Shown one piece after another: positions 1 to 8,454 of a DNA stretch of 64,000 nt (its first letter is position 1; the number at the start of each line of letters is the position of its first letter). The DNA is taken from assembly GCF_019797745.1 (NCBI RefSeq), contig NZ_VOSI01000001.1, positions 246,928 through 310,927 of the forward strand. Direction: 5' to 3'. The notes below the pieces were generated by a model, which saw only the letters and a list, made by a program, of their open reading frames with translations, had not been told where the DNA came from and made no database searches. This stretch comes from Edaphocola aurantiacus. GTDB lineage: Bacteria > Bacteroidota > Bacteroidia > Chitinophagales > Chitinophagaceae. The translations under genes were made by a program, and so were the position numbers.

Positions 1-30
1 ACCCACCAAAAAACTAAAATTTTTTATAAT

Positions 31-67
31 TAGTGTTGTCCCCCCCGGGCCGGGCGCCCCAACACTT
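31..67 (-). terminator. Possible terminator hairpin after the YrdC-domain gene
   Basis: AGTGTTG near 32 pairs with CAACACT near 66. The enclosed loop is extremely GC-rich (runs of C and G), unlike the AT-rich surroundings. On the minus strand it lies just past the stop codon at 68 and is followed by an A/T-rich tail, so it may terminate that gene. The odd composition could also be a sequencing or assembly artefact. Confidence 0.35.
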
Positions 68-631
68 TTAATCTCTTATAATCGTAATGCTTCCATCCTC
101 TTCCCATTTCACAATCCGCGATGGGGGCTGAATGGCGGTATCGTCCTGACGGTGTGTGACTACATAGTCAACACCCTCTTTGATACGGACATCAATATCA
201 GTAAACAATGGTGCCGTTGGCATCCCGCTGATATTGGCAGAGGTGGAGACAATCGGTTTCTTATAACGTTTCAGTAGTGTTTTACAAAAAGGATCATTTG
301 TAACCCGGATAGCCACTGTGCCATCGGCATGCACGGCATGCTCTGCCAATCCTATCGCCTGCGGGTAAATAACTGTAGTAGGCCGGTCAAAAGACTCCAG
401 CAGGCCCAGCAGATCAGGAATGGGATTGGCTACATAATTGAACACCGATTTAGCATCCGGCAGTAAAATGATCAGGCTCTTACGGTCATCGCGTTGCTTG
501 AGTGCAAACACTTTTTTTACCGCTTCATCATTAGTGGCATCACACCCTATTCCCCATACCGTATCGGTCGGATACAAGATCAGTCCTCCTGCGGATAATA
601 CTTCTATAGCGCGGTTTACGTCTGCATTCAT
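68..631 (-). CDS. tsaC: L-threonylcarbamoyladenylate synthase, YrdC/Sua5 family
   Basis: 187 residues, the size of a single YrdC domain without the Sua5 C-terminal extension. Near the N-terminus are a glycine-rich stretch (SAGGLILYPTDTVWGIGCDA) and a KQRDDRKSL segment, which form the ATP/threonine-binding groove in this family. Further on is the VSTSANISG motif of YrdC proteins. The enzyme makes threonylcarbamoyl-AMP from threonine, bicarbonate and ATP for t6A37 modification of ANN-decoding tRNAs in the cytoplasm. It is transcribed divergently from the glycosyltransferase at 699. The family also contains YciO-type proteins of less certain role, so the exact symbol is an inference. Confidence 0.88.
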   Translation of the reverse strand: MNADVNRAIEVLSAGGLILYPTDTVWGIGCDATNDEAVKKVFALKQRDDRKSLIILLPDAKSVFNYVANPIPDLLGLLESFDRPTTVIYPQAIGLAEHAVHADGTVAIRVTNDPFCKTLLKRYKKPIVSTSANISGMPTAPLFTDIDVRIKEGVDYVVTHRQDDTAIQPPSRIVKWEEDGSITIIRD

Positions 632-668
632 GCCCCGAAATTAATCAAGATATCTGGTTTTATTACTG

Positions 669-676
669 TAAATTTG
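669..676 (+). promoter_or_regulatory. -7 promoter element for the glycosyltransferase
   Basis: TAAATTTG matches the Bacteroidota -7 consensus TAnnTTTG and lies 22 nt before the start codon at 699. No clear -33 TTTG is visible. Confidence 0.5.
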
Positions 677-698
677 TTCCCTATAAATTCATTGTTGA

Positions 699-1619
699 AT
701 GACGGAACGTTTAAGCATACTCATCATTACCTATAACCGTGAAGAAGATACTCTGGAGTTATTAAAAAGCCTTAAAACCCAGGTAGATTATGATCTTTAT
801 ATAGGAGAAGTATTGCTTTTAAATAATGCTTCTACCGTTTCTTACGATCGCCTTAAAGCTTATATTGCAGAGCATCCGGAAATGAATATCCGCTATATTG
901 AGCATTCTGAGAACCTCGGGGTGGCCCGCGGAAGAAATTACCTGATCCAGGAGGCAAAATACCCCCTGCTCTTTGTGCTGGATGATGATGTGGTTTTTGA
1001 TGATGTCAACGGTATTCGTAATGCTGCCGGCACCTTTAATGAACCCCTGTTTGCCCAGAACAATACTGCTATAGTTAGTTTCTGCGTATTTTACTATGAT
1101 ACGCTGGAGCGCCAGAAAACGGCATTCCCCCATAAAAAACAATCAAAATATATAGGCCGTCAACAATTCCTGACCTCTTATTTTATCGGAGGGGCTCATT
1201 TGGTGCGCAGGGCCTTGTTCAATGAAATTGGCTTATATCCTACCACTTTCTTTTACGGTACAGAAGAGTATGATCTGGGATTCCGTATTTTAAATGCAGG
1301 ATATACAATAGGCTATAGCGAAGCGGTTAAAGTCCTGCATAAAGAGTCTCCTTTAGGCCGCGTGACCAATAGTGAGAAACAGGCCATGCTATGGTACAAC
1401 AAATCGACAGTAGCCTGGAAATACCTGCCTAAAAAGTACTTTTATACCACAGCTGCCCTCTGGTCTCTGCTCGTGCTGAAAAAGACCGGCTTTGATCTGA
1501 AAACATGGTTTAAAACCTGGTCAAAGATAATGCGCATCCCGAAAGACCAGCTGCGTACTCCGATCAGTAAAGAAGCATTAAGCTATATAGACGCTGTTGA
1601 AGGAAGGCTTTGGTATTAA
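699..1619 (+). CDS. Family 2 glycosyltransferase
   Basis: 306 residues. It opens with LSILIITYNREEDTLELLKSL, the usual nucleotide-sugar-binding start of a GT-A fold. An LDDDVVFDD stretch (the metal-binding DxD) follows at about residues 96-104, and a TEEYDLGFR segment near residue 190 corresponds to the ED catalytic-base region of GT2 enzymes. No signal peptide is seen and there is no long membrane anchor, although the C-terminal third (LWSLLVLKK) could associate with the membrane. It probably transfers sugar to a surface polysaccharide, but the substrate cannot be told. It stands alone between a divergent YrdC gene and a shared bidirectional terminator. Confidence 0.88.
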   Translation: MTERLSILIITYNREEDTLELLKSLKTQVDYDLYIGEVLLLNNASTVSYDRLKAYIAEHPEMNIRYIEHSENLGVARGRNYLIQEAKYPLLFVLDDDVVFDDVNGIRNAAGTFNEPLFAQNNTAIVSFCVFYYDTLERQKTAFPHKKQSKYIGRQQFLTSYFIGGAHLVRRALFNEIGLYPTTFFYGTEEYDLGFRILNAGYTIGYSEAVKVLHKESPLGRVTNSEKQAMLWYNKSTVAWKYLPKKYFYTTAALWSLLVLKKTGFDLKTWFKTWSKIMRIPKDQLRTPISKEALSYIDAVEGRLWY

Positions 1620-1690
1620 TACTCCATTCCGGCTAAAGCACAGCCTGATATCCTAGAAAGCACTCAACGATTTTAAACTTCAAGACAATA

Positions 1691-1720
1691 AAAAAGCGTA
1701 CTCCGAGGAGTACGCTTTTT
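1691..1720. terminator. Bidirectional terminator between the glycosyltransferase gene and atpG
   Basis: AAAAAGCGTACTCC pairs with GGAGTACGCTTTTT. The hairpin has A/T runs on both sides and sits between two convergent genes. Confidence 0.88.
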
Positions 1721-1739
1721 GTATATAAATACTTTAGTA

Positions 1740-2609
1740 TTAACCTTGTAATGCTGCTGCACCACTTACGATCTCGGTCAGCTCGGTAGTGATCGCTGCC
1801 TGGCGCGCTCTGTTGTAAGAGATTTTCAGGCTTTTCAGAATCTCATTTGCATTTTCAGTTGCTTTATCCATCGCAGTCATACGGGCACCGTGCTCAGAAG
1901 CATGTGCATCCAGGATTGCTTTATACACTTGTGTATTCAGGATACGTGGCATCAGTTCTGCAATCAGGGTATCTTTAGACGGTTCGAAGATGAAGTCCGT
2001 TTCTTTTTGATTCTCTGCTTTTTCTACTTTAGGGATCGGCAGGTATTCTTCTGTTACGAAAACCTGAGTAGCTGCATTTTTGAATTGGCTGTATGCCAGT
2101 TCTACTTTATCAAATTCTTTATTCAGGAATGCCTGTTGTGCATAGATTGCAGCTCTTTTTACATTTTCAAAGCCCAGATCAGCAAACATGCTCCAGTAAT
2201 CCGCATTTACAGTATAACCATGTTTTACGAAATACTCATAACCTTTCTTACCGATAGGCAGGATAGTTACTTCTTTATTGGCATATTTATCAGCGATCAG
2301 TTGTTTCGCTGCCTTAATTACGTTTGTATTATATGCACCACAAGTACCTCTGTCAGAAGTAATAACGATAATCAGTACACGCTCAATTGCACGCTCATCT
2401 GCCAGTTCCAGCACCATATTATCACTAAGGCTACTTACGATATTGCTCAGCATTTCCTGCATCTTCTGTGTATACGGACGCATTTGCAAAATCGCATCCT
2501 GAGCACGGCGCAGTTTAGCAGCACTCACCATTTTCATTGCTTTGGTGATCTGTTGCGTGGAGGTAACCGATTGTATGCGTAATCTTACTTCTTTAAGTTG
2601 ACCTGACAT
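1740..2609 (-). CDS. atpG: F1Fo ATP synthase gamma subunit
   Basis: 289 residues, standard length for the gamma subunit. The N-terminal helix (LKEVRLRIQSVTSTQQITKA) and the C-terminal helix (SYNRARQAAITTELTEIVSG) are the two conserved coiled-coil strands that form the rotor shaft inside the alpha3beta3 head. ITSDRGTCGAYN matches the conserved SDrGLcGgyN motif of the Rossmann-like middle. The subunit couples proton flow to ATP synthesis at the inner membrane. No other atp gene is adjacent, so the window shows gamma outside a visible atp operon, as is common in Bacteroidota. The start is supported by a promoter about 35 nt upstream. Confidence 0.97.
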   Translation of the reverse strand: MSGQLKEVRLRIQSVTSTQQITKAMKMVSAAKLRRAQDAILQMRPYTQKMQEMLSNIVSSLSDNMVLELADERAIERVLIIVITSDRGTCGAYNTNVIKAAKQLIADKYANKEVTILPIGKKGYEYFVKHGYTVNADYWSMFADLGFENVKRAAIYAQQAFLNKEFDKVELAYSQFKNAATQVFVTEEYLPIPKVEKAENQKETDFIFEPSKDTLIAELMPRILNTQVYKAILDAHASEHGARMTAMDKATENANEILKSLKISYNRARQAAITTELTEIVSGAAALQG

Positions 2610-2644
2610 ATATTTATAATAAAATTATCTATTAAATTTGGGTG

Positions 2645-2676
2645 CAAAGGTACGCCTCGTAACTTATTATTCCAAA
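2645..2676 (-). promoter_or_regulatory. Housekeeping promoter of atpG
   Basis: On the minus strand TTTG (2673-2676) is followed after 20 nt by TACCTTTG (2645-2652), a full match to the Bacteroidota sigma-A type promoter. Confidence 0.75.
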
Positions 2677-2697
2677 TCTAAGTACTGATATTTGCGT

Positions 2698-3795
2698 TTA
2701 AATTTCGACAGTAGCTTTCATCCGTCCGGCAATCTTTTTGCCCAGTCGCATAAAGGGTAGCTCTATCCAGTGATAGATGGCCAGGGCCAGCAAGGTAGAG
2801 GTTCCCAGCAGGGCAAAAAACAACAATATAAAGGTGCGTTGCTCCGACCCGCCCAGCAAATCGTTCAACCGGTCCCAGTGATCATATATAAATCGCACTA
2901 ACACCCAGTGTACCAGGTAGATACCGTACGATATTTTACCATAGAACAATAATAGCTTACTCTCCAGGATACGCTGTACGCCTTTGAAATGAATACAATA
3001 CACCAGGAAAATGAAAGAGGCAATGCCGGAATAGACAAAGAAATCTATATGGGTATAATCGGCAAATGTCTTAAAAAACGGTCCGAAAGCAGAGAGCCTG
3101 TCTATTTTACGTAAAGAAAAGAGTACCATGGCCACTAAAACCAGCGGAACCCGGTATCTGTACAAGGCTGATTTATGAAATTCAGGTCCGGAAATAAGAT
3201 TGAAATTTGCAGCTACCCAGATACCTAATGCAAAGTGAATCATAAATGAACCGATCACCAGGTTGCCCAGGAATATGGCCAATAAGAGCCAGTTGGCCAG
3301 TTTCTTATTGTACCGCACAGCCAGGATCAGGAAAGGTATCAGGAAAGATGCTGCCATCTCAATGCCTAAAGTCCAGCCGGGAAGAAAATGCTGATTATTG
3401 CCCCGAAGCAGGAAAAATTCCTGCCAGAAGCCCCTGTCGCTGTGCAAAAGAACTTTACTCACTTCTGCCCAATTCAGATCATGGCGTATAGAATATATAT
3501 AGTTGATCAGGAAGGCGGCCAGGAAACCGGGATACAGTCTAAAGAAACGATTGACGTAAAATTTCCCGATATCCATTTTCTTATCCAGGACCAGGAAAGG
3601 ATATGCCAGCACAAAACCACTCAGCACAAAAAAGAAGGATACGGCATCATTTTCATTGACCAGCAGGGAAAGATAACGCACTGCCATATGATGATCAAAC
3701 TTCCAGCTGATGTAATGCCCAACCAGTACCATCATGGCGGCAATGCCCCTGGCAGAATCAAGGTAATGTAAACGGGAATGATGGGTTGTTGCCAT
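2698..3795 (-). CDS. Acyltransferase family 3 membrane protein
   Basis: 365 residues, about ten hydrophobic helices. The N-terminus (YLDSARGIAAMMVLVGHYIS) is the acyltransferase_3 signature: the R of the first helix and the H at its end are the conserved functional residues. FFFVLSGFVLAYPF follows, as in OafA/NodX relatives. Such enzymes acetylate sugars of O-antigen, capsule or peptidoglycan at the inner membrane. No extracytoplasmic SGNH domain is fused. The neighbours give no clue to the substrate. It is read towards atpG with no terminator between. Confidence 0.88.
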   Translation of the reverse strand: MATTHHSRLHYLDSARGIAAMMVLVGHYISWKFDHHMAVRYLSLLVNENDAVSFFFVLSGFVLAYPFLVLDKKMDIGKFYVNRFFRLYPGFLAAFLINYIYSIRHDLNWAEVSKVLLHSDRGFWQEFFLLRGNNQHFLPGWTLGIEMAASFLIPFLILAVRYNKKLANWLLLAIFLGNLVIGSFMIHFALGIWVAANFNLISGPEFHKSALYRYRVPLVLVAMVLFSLRKIDRLSAFGPFFKTFADYTHIDFFVYSGIASFIFLVYCIHFKGVQRILESKLLLFYGKISYGIYLVHWVLVRFIYDHWDRLNDLLGGSEQRTFILLFFALLGTSTLLALAIYHWIELPFMRLGKKIAGRMKATVEI

Positions 3796-3808
3796 ATGGT
3801 TTAAAAGT

Positions 3809-3836
3809 GTGATGTACCCTTTTCAAGGTACATCAC
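3809..3836 (-). terminator. Hairpin between terC and the acyltransferase gene
   Basis: GTGATGTACC and GGTACATCAC form a perfect 10-bp stem with an 8-nt loop, about 40 nt past the terC stop. The T-run after it is weak (ACTTTT), so it may be a partial terminator or a processing site. Confidence 0.55.
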
Positions 3837-3875
3837 TAAATTATATTCAATTAATACTGATTGATATAGAGGACA

Positions 3876-4673
3876 TTAATCAATACCCATATCTTTTTCC
3901 ACCTTTCCCAGGTCTTCGGCCATTTCAGCCATTCGGTCTGCACGTTCTTTGCTTTTTCTCGCGGCCCTGAGGTTAACCATTTCTACGATTACAGAGAAGG
4001 CCATTGCGAAATAAGCGTAATTTTTCAGGTGTAAATCATGTGCTTTTTCAGCATTCCAGCCCTCTACCAGTAGCACAAAGCCGATCATAACCAGGAATGA
4101 TAAAGCCAGGATCTTAATGGTCGGATGCTTTTCAATAAAACTGGCGATATTGGGACTGAAACGGAACATTACAAACATTGCCACTACTACCGCAGCTACC
4201 ATGATTTCAATATGTTTTGCAGTACCGCCTGCAGTAATGATACTGTCGAAGCTGAAGATCATATCGATCAGGATGATCTGAGAAACTGCCTGTGGCAGGC
4301 TCAGCATCGGCTTATTACCCGTCTCATGGTGCTCCTCCCCTTCCAGCTTGGCATGAATCTCTTTTACCGTTTTATATATAAGGAATGTACCGCCTAGCAG
4401 CATAACGAGGCTCGCCAGGTCAAAGCCCTTGTCCATTATCGTAAATAAAGGTTTCCCTTTCTGTGACAGTAACCAGCTCAACGCCATCAACAGCAGGCAG
4501 CGCACAGCAATACCGGTAAACATCCAGATGGTGCGTCCCTTTTTGCGCAGGTGCTCCGGGAGGCGGTTCAGGATAATGCTGACAAAGATCACATTGTCAA
4601 TACCCAGTACGACTTCTAGTACGACCAGGATGACAAAACTCAGGATACTGTCAAAGGATAATAAATGTTCCAT
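3876..4673 (-). CDS. TerC family integral membrane protein
   Basis: 265 residues with seven or so membrane segments. EVVLGIDNVIFVSIILNRLP at about residues 20-39 is the TerC signature with its conserved Asp in the membrane, and FSFDSIITAGG supplies the second conserved acidic membrane motif. Family members are linked to tellurium resistance and, more recently, to manganese export or metal loading of secreted proteins. No ter cluster is nearby, so a metal-homeostasis role is more likely than tellurite resistance. The C-terminus is charged and cytoplasmic. Confidence 0.9.
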   Translation of the reverse strand: MEHLLSFDSILSFVILVVLEVVLGIDNVIFVSIILNRLPEHLRKKGRTIWMFTGIAVRCLLLMALSWLLSQKGKPLFTIMDKGFDLASLVMLLGGTFLIYKTVKEIHAKLEGEEHHETGNKPMLSLPQAVSQIILIDMIFSFDSIITAGGTAKHIEIMVAAVVVAMFVMFRFSPNIASFIEKHPTIKILALSFLVMIGFVLLVEGWNAEKAHDLHLKNYAYFAMAFSVIVEMVNLRAARKSKERADRMAEMAEDLGKVEKDMGID

Positions 4674-4740
4674 TGTGTTTTTGCGTTTTCTTGTTTTTGT
4701 TTAAGAGGTACGAAAATATATATTTTTCAGCATTCAGCAT

Positions 4741-6114
4741 TTAAAATAAGGCCTGGTATATATCAGAGACCTTATTTACCGAACGCACTTCTATTTTGAA
4801 TTTACTGATATCAAGCCCTTTAGTATTTGCTTTGGGAATAAATACGGCATCCATACCCATTTTATCTGCTTCTGCGATGCGTTGCTCAATACGGTTTACA
4901 GCACGGATCTCACCGGAAAGGCCTACCTCCCCGATAAAGCACACATTGGCCGGCAATGGCTGATCTTCGTATGAAGACAATAATGCACAAACAATCGCCA
5001 GGTCAATAGACGGGTCTTCAATACGCAGGCCTCCGGCAATATTGAGGAATACATCCTTCATACCAAAGTGAAAACCACCCCTCTTTTCCAGTACCGCCAG
5101 TAACAACTGCAGGCGACGCAGGTCAAATCCGTTCACGGTACGCTGCGGCGTGCCATATACGGCCTGCGACACCAATGCCTGTGTCTCGATCATCAGCGGA
5201 CGCATCCCTTCGATAGCTGCCGCGATGGCAATACCACTCAGGGCTTCTTCATGCTGTGTAATGAGGATATCTGAAGGATTACTCACACCGCGCATCCCAT
5301 TATGTACCATTTCATATATACCCAGCTCGGCGGTAGAACCAAAGCGGTTTTTCAGGGTACGCAAGATGCGGTAGGCATAATGCCGGTCTCCTTCAAACTG
5401 CAACACGGTATCAACCATATGTTCCAGTATTTTAGGACCAGCAATACTACCCTCTTTTGTAATATGACCGATTATGGACACCGGTGTATTGGTCTGCTTG
5501 GCAAAACGCTGCAGCTCGGCCGCGCATTCGCGCACCTGCGATACGCTACCCGGGGCACTCTCTATATAAGGAGACTCCAGGGTTTGTATGGAATCAATAA
5601 TAACCCAGTTGGGCTGTATCTTCTTTACTTCCTGAAATATTGTCTGGGTATTGGTGGCGGTAAGCAGGAACAGGTTTGGATTGGAAATACCGATACGGTC
5701 TGCACGCATTTTGATCTGGTGCATACTTTCCTCTCCCGATACATATAGTACCCTCAACTGTGTGGCTTTCAGTGCTGCTTGCAGGAACAATGTCGATTTT
5801 CCAATTCCGGGATCTCCGGCAATGAGGGTTACAGAGCCCTGTACCAGTCCCCCGCCCAGGGTGCGGTTCAGTTCCTCATCCGGTAGTGCATAGCGTATCT
5901 CCTCTTCTGTCTGTATTTCAGATATGCTTTTGGCTTTATTCATAGCCTTAACCGTATCTTCGGTCCACAATTCTTTAATATCTGCCTTTGCAGAAGGCTT
6001 CTCTTTGACTTCTTCTACAAATGTGTTCCACTCATTACAATTCGGGCATTTTCCGGCCCATTTTGTACTTTCATAACCGCAGCTCTGGCAAAAAAAGGCC
6101 GATTTCGTCTTCAT
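4741..6114 (-). CDS. radA: DNA repair protein RadA
   Basis: 457 residues from the chosen ATG at 6114. A longer frame to 6171 adds 19 residues that precede the conserved start, and the zinc finger begins at once after 6114. Order of parts: C4 zinc finger (CQSCG, then CPNCNEW); RecA-like ATPase with Walker A GDPGIGKST; the RadA-specific KNRFGS motif; then a Lon-protease-like C-terminal domain (GGLRIEDPSIDLAI, FIGEVGLSGEIR) that lacks proteolytic function in this family. RadA is a branch-migrating helicase acting with RecA in recombination. It lies downstream of panD on the same strand. Confidence 0.96.
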   Translation of the reverse strand: MKTKSAFFCQSCGYESTKWAGKCPNCNEWNTFVEEVKEKPSAKADIKELWTEDTVKAMNKAKSISEIQTEEEIRYALPDEELNRTLGGGLVQGSVTLIAGDPGIGKSTLFLQAALKATQLRVLYVSGEESMHQIKMRADRIGISNPNLFLLTATNTQTIFQEVKKIQPNWVIIDSIQTLESPYIESAPGSVSQVRECAAELQRFAKQTNTPVSIIGHITKEGSIAGPKILEHMVDTVLQFEGDRHYAYRILRTLKNRFGSTAELGIYEMVHNGMRGVSNPSDILITQHEEALSGIAIAAAIEGMRPLMIETQALVSQAVYGTPQRTVNGFDLRRLQLLLAVLEKRGGFHFGMKDVFLNIAGGLRIEDPSIDLAIVCALLSSYEDQPLPANVCFIGEVGLSGEIRAVNRIEQRIAEADKMGMDAVFIPKANTKGLDISKFKIEVRSVNKVSDIYQALF

Positions 6115-6153
6115 TTCTATCGTTTTTATATAGGTACTGGTAATTGCGCTGAT

Positions 6154-6183
6154 AAAAAAAAGCGCACTCAAAAGTACGCTTTC
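6154..6183 (-). terminator. Terminator of panD
   Basis: On the minus strand AAAGCG-AC and GT-CGCTTT arms form a hairpin followed by seven T. It lies between the panD stop (6210) and the radA start. Confidence 0.65.
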
Positions 6184-6209
6184 CTGTTTTATTTAAAATA
6201 AGGTATCCT

Positions 6210-6554
6210 TTAAAGGGTATTGTTTTCTTTAGGGAAAATAATTGTAGGCTCATATTGCTTCGCCTCTTCAAAATCCATAATACAATAAGAGATAATGATG
6301 ATCATATCTCCCGGAGTTACTTTACGTGCAGCCGGGCCATTCAGGCAGATCTGACCGCTACCTCTCTGGCCTTTAATCACATACGTTTCCAGACGCTCTC
6401 CATTATTGATATTTACAATCTGAACTTTTTCATTTTCAATGATATTAGCGGCATCCATCAGATCCTGATCGATGGTAATGCTACCGATATAGTTAAGATT
6501 AGCTTCCGTAACCGTAACTCTATGGATTTTGGACTTTAATAACTGAATTTGCAT
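6210..6554 (-). CDS. panD: Aspartate 1-decarboxylase precursor
   Basis: 114 residues from the ATG at 6554. The pyruvoyl-generating cleavage site is Gly24-Ser25 (YIGSITID), exactly where PanD is cut to give the beta chain and the pyruvoyl-bearing alpha chain. [14 protein letters not shown] before it and [19 protein letters not shown] after it are family hallmarks. It decarboxylates aspartate to beta-alanine for pantothenate and CoA synthesis. An upstream ATG (6590) would add 12 residues but falls on the -33 promoter box, so it is rejected. The mRNA leader appears to be only a few nucleotides long. Confidence 0.96.
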   Translation of the reverse strand: MQIQLLKSKIHRVTVTEANLNYIGSITIDQDLMDAANIIENEKVQIVNINNGERLETYVIKGQRGSGQICLNGPAARKVTPGDMIIIISYCIMDFEEAKQYEPTIIFPKENNTL

Positions 6555-6562
6555 AGCGGATG

Positions 6563-6591
6563 CAAAGGTAGTAAAAAACCTAAATATCAAA
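6563..6591 (-). promoter_or_regulatory. panD promoter very close to the start codon
   Basis: Minus strand TTTG (6588-6591), 17-nt spacer, TACCTTTG (6563-6570). The -7 box ends 8 nt before the ATG at 6554, implying a nearly leaderless message. Confidence 0.72.
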
Positions 6592-6669
6592 TTATTAAAG
6601 TAGATAAATTAAATTAGTTTTACGATATTCGCGATTGTTATATAACCTTCGTTAAACGTTACATCCTTA

Positions 6670-7647
6670 GTGATTAAGCTGTTCAAAAATCAGAATCCCT
6701 ATGCAATCATCATATTGCTCATTCTGACTTTAGTCCTGAAATTCAATGTATTATCTCATGCTGTTGTACCACATATGGAACAACATCAGGTTTTATGGGG
6801 CATATTCCTGCGCAAATTCATGGACATTTTCGGTGGAGGAAGCTTTTTCTATACCTTCCTGGCCACTGTGAATATTGCCGGACAGGCACTCTACCTCAAT
6901 TACATTACCAATAAATTCCATTTTTTCAGCAAACGGACCTATTTACCGGCATATACTTATATAATGGTCAGTTCTTTATTGCCGGAATGGAGCCTTTTTT
7001 CTGCAGAGATGCTGAACAACTGGCTGTTCCTGGGCCTGATCAACCTGGTCTATTCTACCTATGCCGATCAGCATGCCCGTAAAAGCCTGTTCAATATCGG
7101 TTGTCTCTACAGCCTGCTGTTTCTGCTCAGCTTCCCGAACGTATTCTTTATATTTTTCATTACCATAGCCTTACTGATCCTGCGCCCTTTCAAGCTGGTG
7201 GAGTGGATGGTGACGCTGCTGGGTATGGCTACACCAGTATATATACTGGGCGGAATCGCTTACCTGACCGATAGTCTGTATATTTTTTCCAGCATCTTCT
7301 CAGTACATTTCACCCTGCCCAAACTGCTGCCGGTACCGGCGGTAATTGCGACCGCAACCCTAGGATTATTGACGATTACAGGTTTTATCCTGCTCAACCA
7401 GCATATGAACCGCATGCTTTTCCAGATCAAAAAGATGTGGTGGATCAATATTATCTTCCTTTTTGTCAGTATTTTAAGCACAATTCCGATTTTTACTTTG
7501 GGTAATGAGATTTGGATTGTAACTTTGCTGCCTGCTACTCTGTTTATCAGCAATATCTGGTTCCTTAAAAAACCGAAATGGTTTGCAGAAAGTCTGAATT
7601 TTTTACTGCTGGCGGTAATCATTTACCTTCAGTGGTTTTATCATTAA
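6670..7647 (+). CDS. Polytopic membrane protein, possibly DUF6427 type
   Basis: 325 residues, starting at a GTG (6670). About nine to ten hydrophobic helices run along the whole length, with the pattern MIKLFKNQNPYAIIILLILTL at the front. No catalytic motif is recognised. The arrangement of many helices and few loops recalls the DUF6427 proteins found beside purine and cell-wall genes in Bacteroidota; that assignment is from memory and tentative. It is read in the same direction as purQ, 31 nt downstream, and probably shares its transcript. Confidence 0.7.
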   Translation: MIKLFKNQNPYAIIILLILTLVLKFNVLSHAVVPHMEQHQVLWGIFLRKFMDIFGGGSFFYTFLATVNIAGQALYLNYITNKFHFFSKRTYLPAYTYIMVSSLLPEWSLFSAEMLNNWLFLGLINLVYSTYADQHARKSLFNIGCLYSLLFLLSFPNVFFIFFITIALLILRPFKLVEWMVTLLGMATPVYILGGIAYLTDSLYIFSSIFSVHFTLPKLLPVPAVIATATLGLLTITGFILLNQHMNRMLFQIKKMWWINIIFLFVSILSTIPIFTLGNEIWIVTLLPATLFISNIWFLKKPKWFAESLNFLLLAVIIYLQWFYH

Positions 7648-7678
7648 GATTATACAATTTTAGAAATATATATACAAT

Positions 7679-8368
7679 ATGAAATTTGGTATCGTTGTTT
7701 TTCCCGGTTCTAACTGTGACAGAGACATGCAAAATGCCCTTCAGGACGACCTGCAACAAGAGGTAAAAATGTTATGGCATAAAGACAATGATCTCAGCGA
7801 TTTCACAACTGATGACTGCATTGTGCTTCCGGGAGGCTTCTCTTACGGAGACTATCTGAGATGTGGTGCACTGGCCCGCTTCAGCCCAATGATGGAACAA
7901 GTGATCGAGTTTGCCAACAAAGGTGGTAAAGTACTGGGTGTATGTAACGGTTTCCAGATCTTATGCGAAGCAGGTTTATTGCCAGGTGTGTTATTACAGA
8001 ACGATCACCAGAAATTCACATGTAAGAATACTTATATCGTTAATGCTGGTAGCAACAACATCGTATCTGATGTAGTAGGTAATGGTGCCCTGAAAATTCC
8101 GGTGGCACACGGCGAAGGCCGCTACCACGCTGATGCAGAAACACTGAAGAAACTGGAAGAAAACAACCAGATCATCTTCAGATACTGTGATGAGAACGGC
8201 GAGATCTCTGATGCAGTAAACCCTAATGGTACTACACTGAACATTGCCGGTATCTGTAACGAAGGCCGTAATGTATTCGGTATGATGCCTCACCCTGAAC
8301 GTGCCTGCAGCCCTCAGCTGAACAACCTGGACGGACAGGCGATCTTAAGAGCATTTGCACAGAACTAA
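7679..8368 (+). CDS. purQ: Phosphoribosylformylglycinamidine synthase, glutaminase subunit
   Basis: 229 residues, a stand-alone class I glutamine amidotransferase. The nucleophile Cys lies in GVCNGFQIL at about residue 86, and the His-Glu pair in MMPHPERA near the C-terminus. It supplies ammonia to PurL for conversion of FGAR to FGAM in purine synthesis. A separate PurQ implies split PurS/PurL partners elsewhere on the chromosome. A strong terminator follows. Confidence 0.96.
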   Translation: MKFGIVVFPGSNCDRDMQNALQDDLQQEVKMLWHKDNDLSDFTTDDCIVLPGGFSYGDYLRCGALARFSPMMEQVIEFANKGGKVLGVCNGFQILCEAGLLPGVLLQNDHQKFTCKNTYIVNAGSNNIVSDVVGNGALKIPVAHGEGRYHADAETLKKLEENNQIIFRYCDENGEISDAVNPNGTTLNIAGICNEGRNVFGMMPHPERACSPQLNNLDGQAILRAFAQN

Positions 8369-8389
8369 TCTTCTGTTAACCATACTTTT

Positions 8390-8422
8390 AAAAAGGCAGC
8401 ACATTTTTTGTGCTGCCTTTTT
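8390..8422 (+). terminator. Terminator after purQ
   Basis: AAAAAGGCAGCACA and TGTGCTGCCTTTTT form a long perfect stem ending in T. Confidence 0.9.
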
Positions 8423-8454
8423 CGTTTTATAGATAATTGAAATCACCATACGGT

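Noticed and set aside
31-60. Very GC-rich run near the start of the window as a possible regulatory element.
   Set aside because: It is a single short run of C and G with no partner in the window, and may be an artefact; listed only as a possible terminator.
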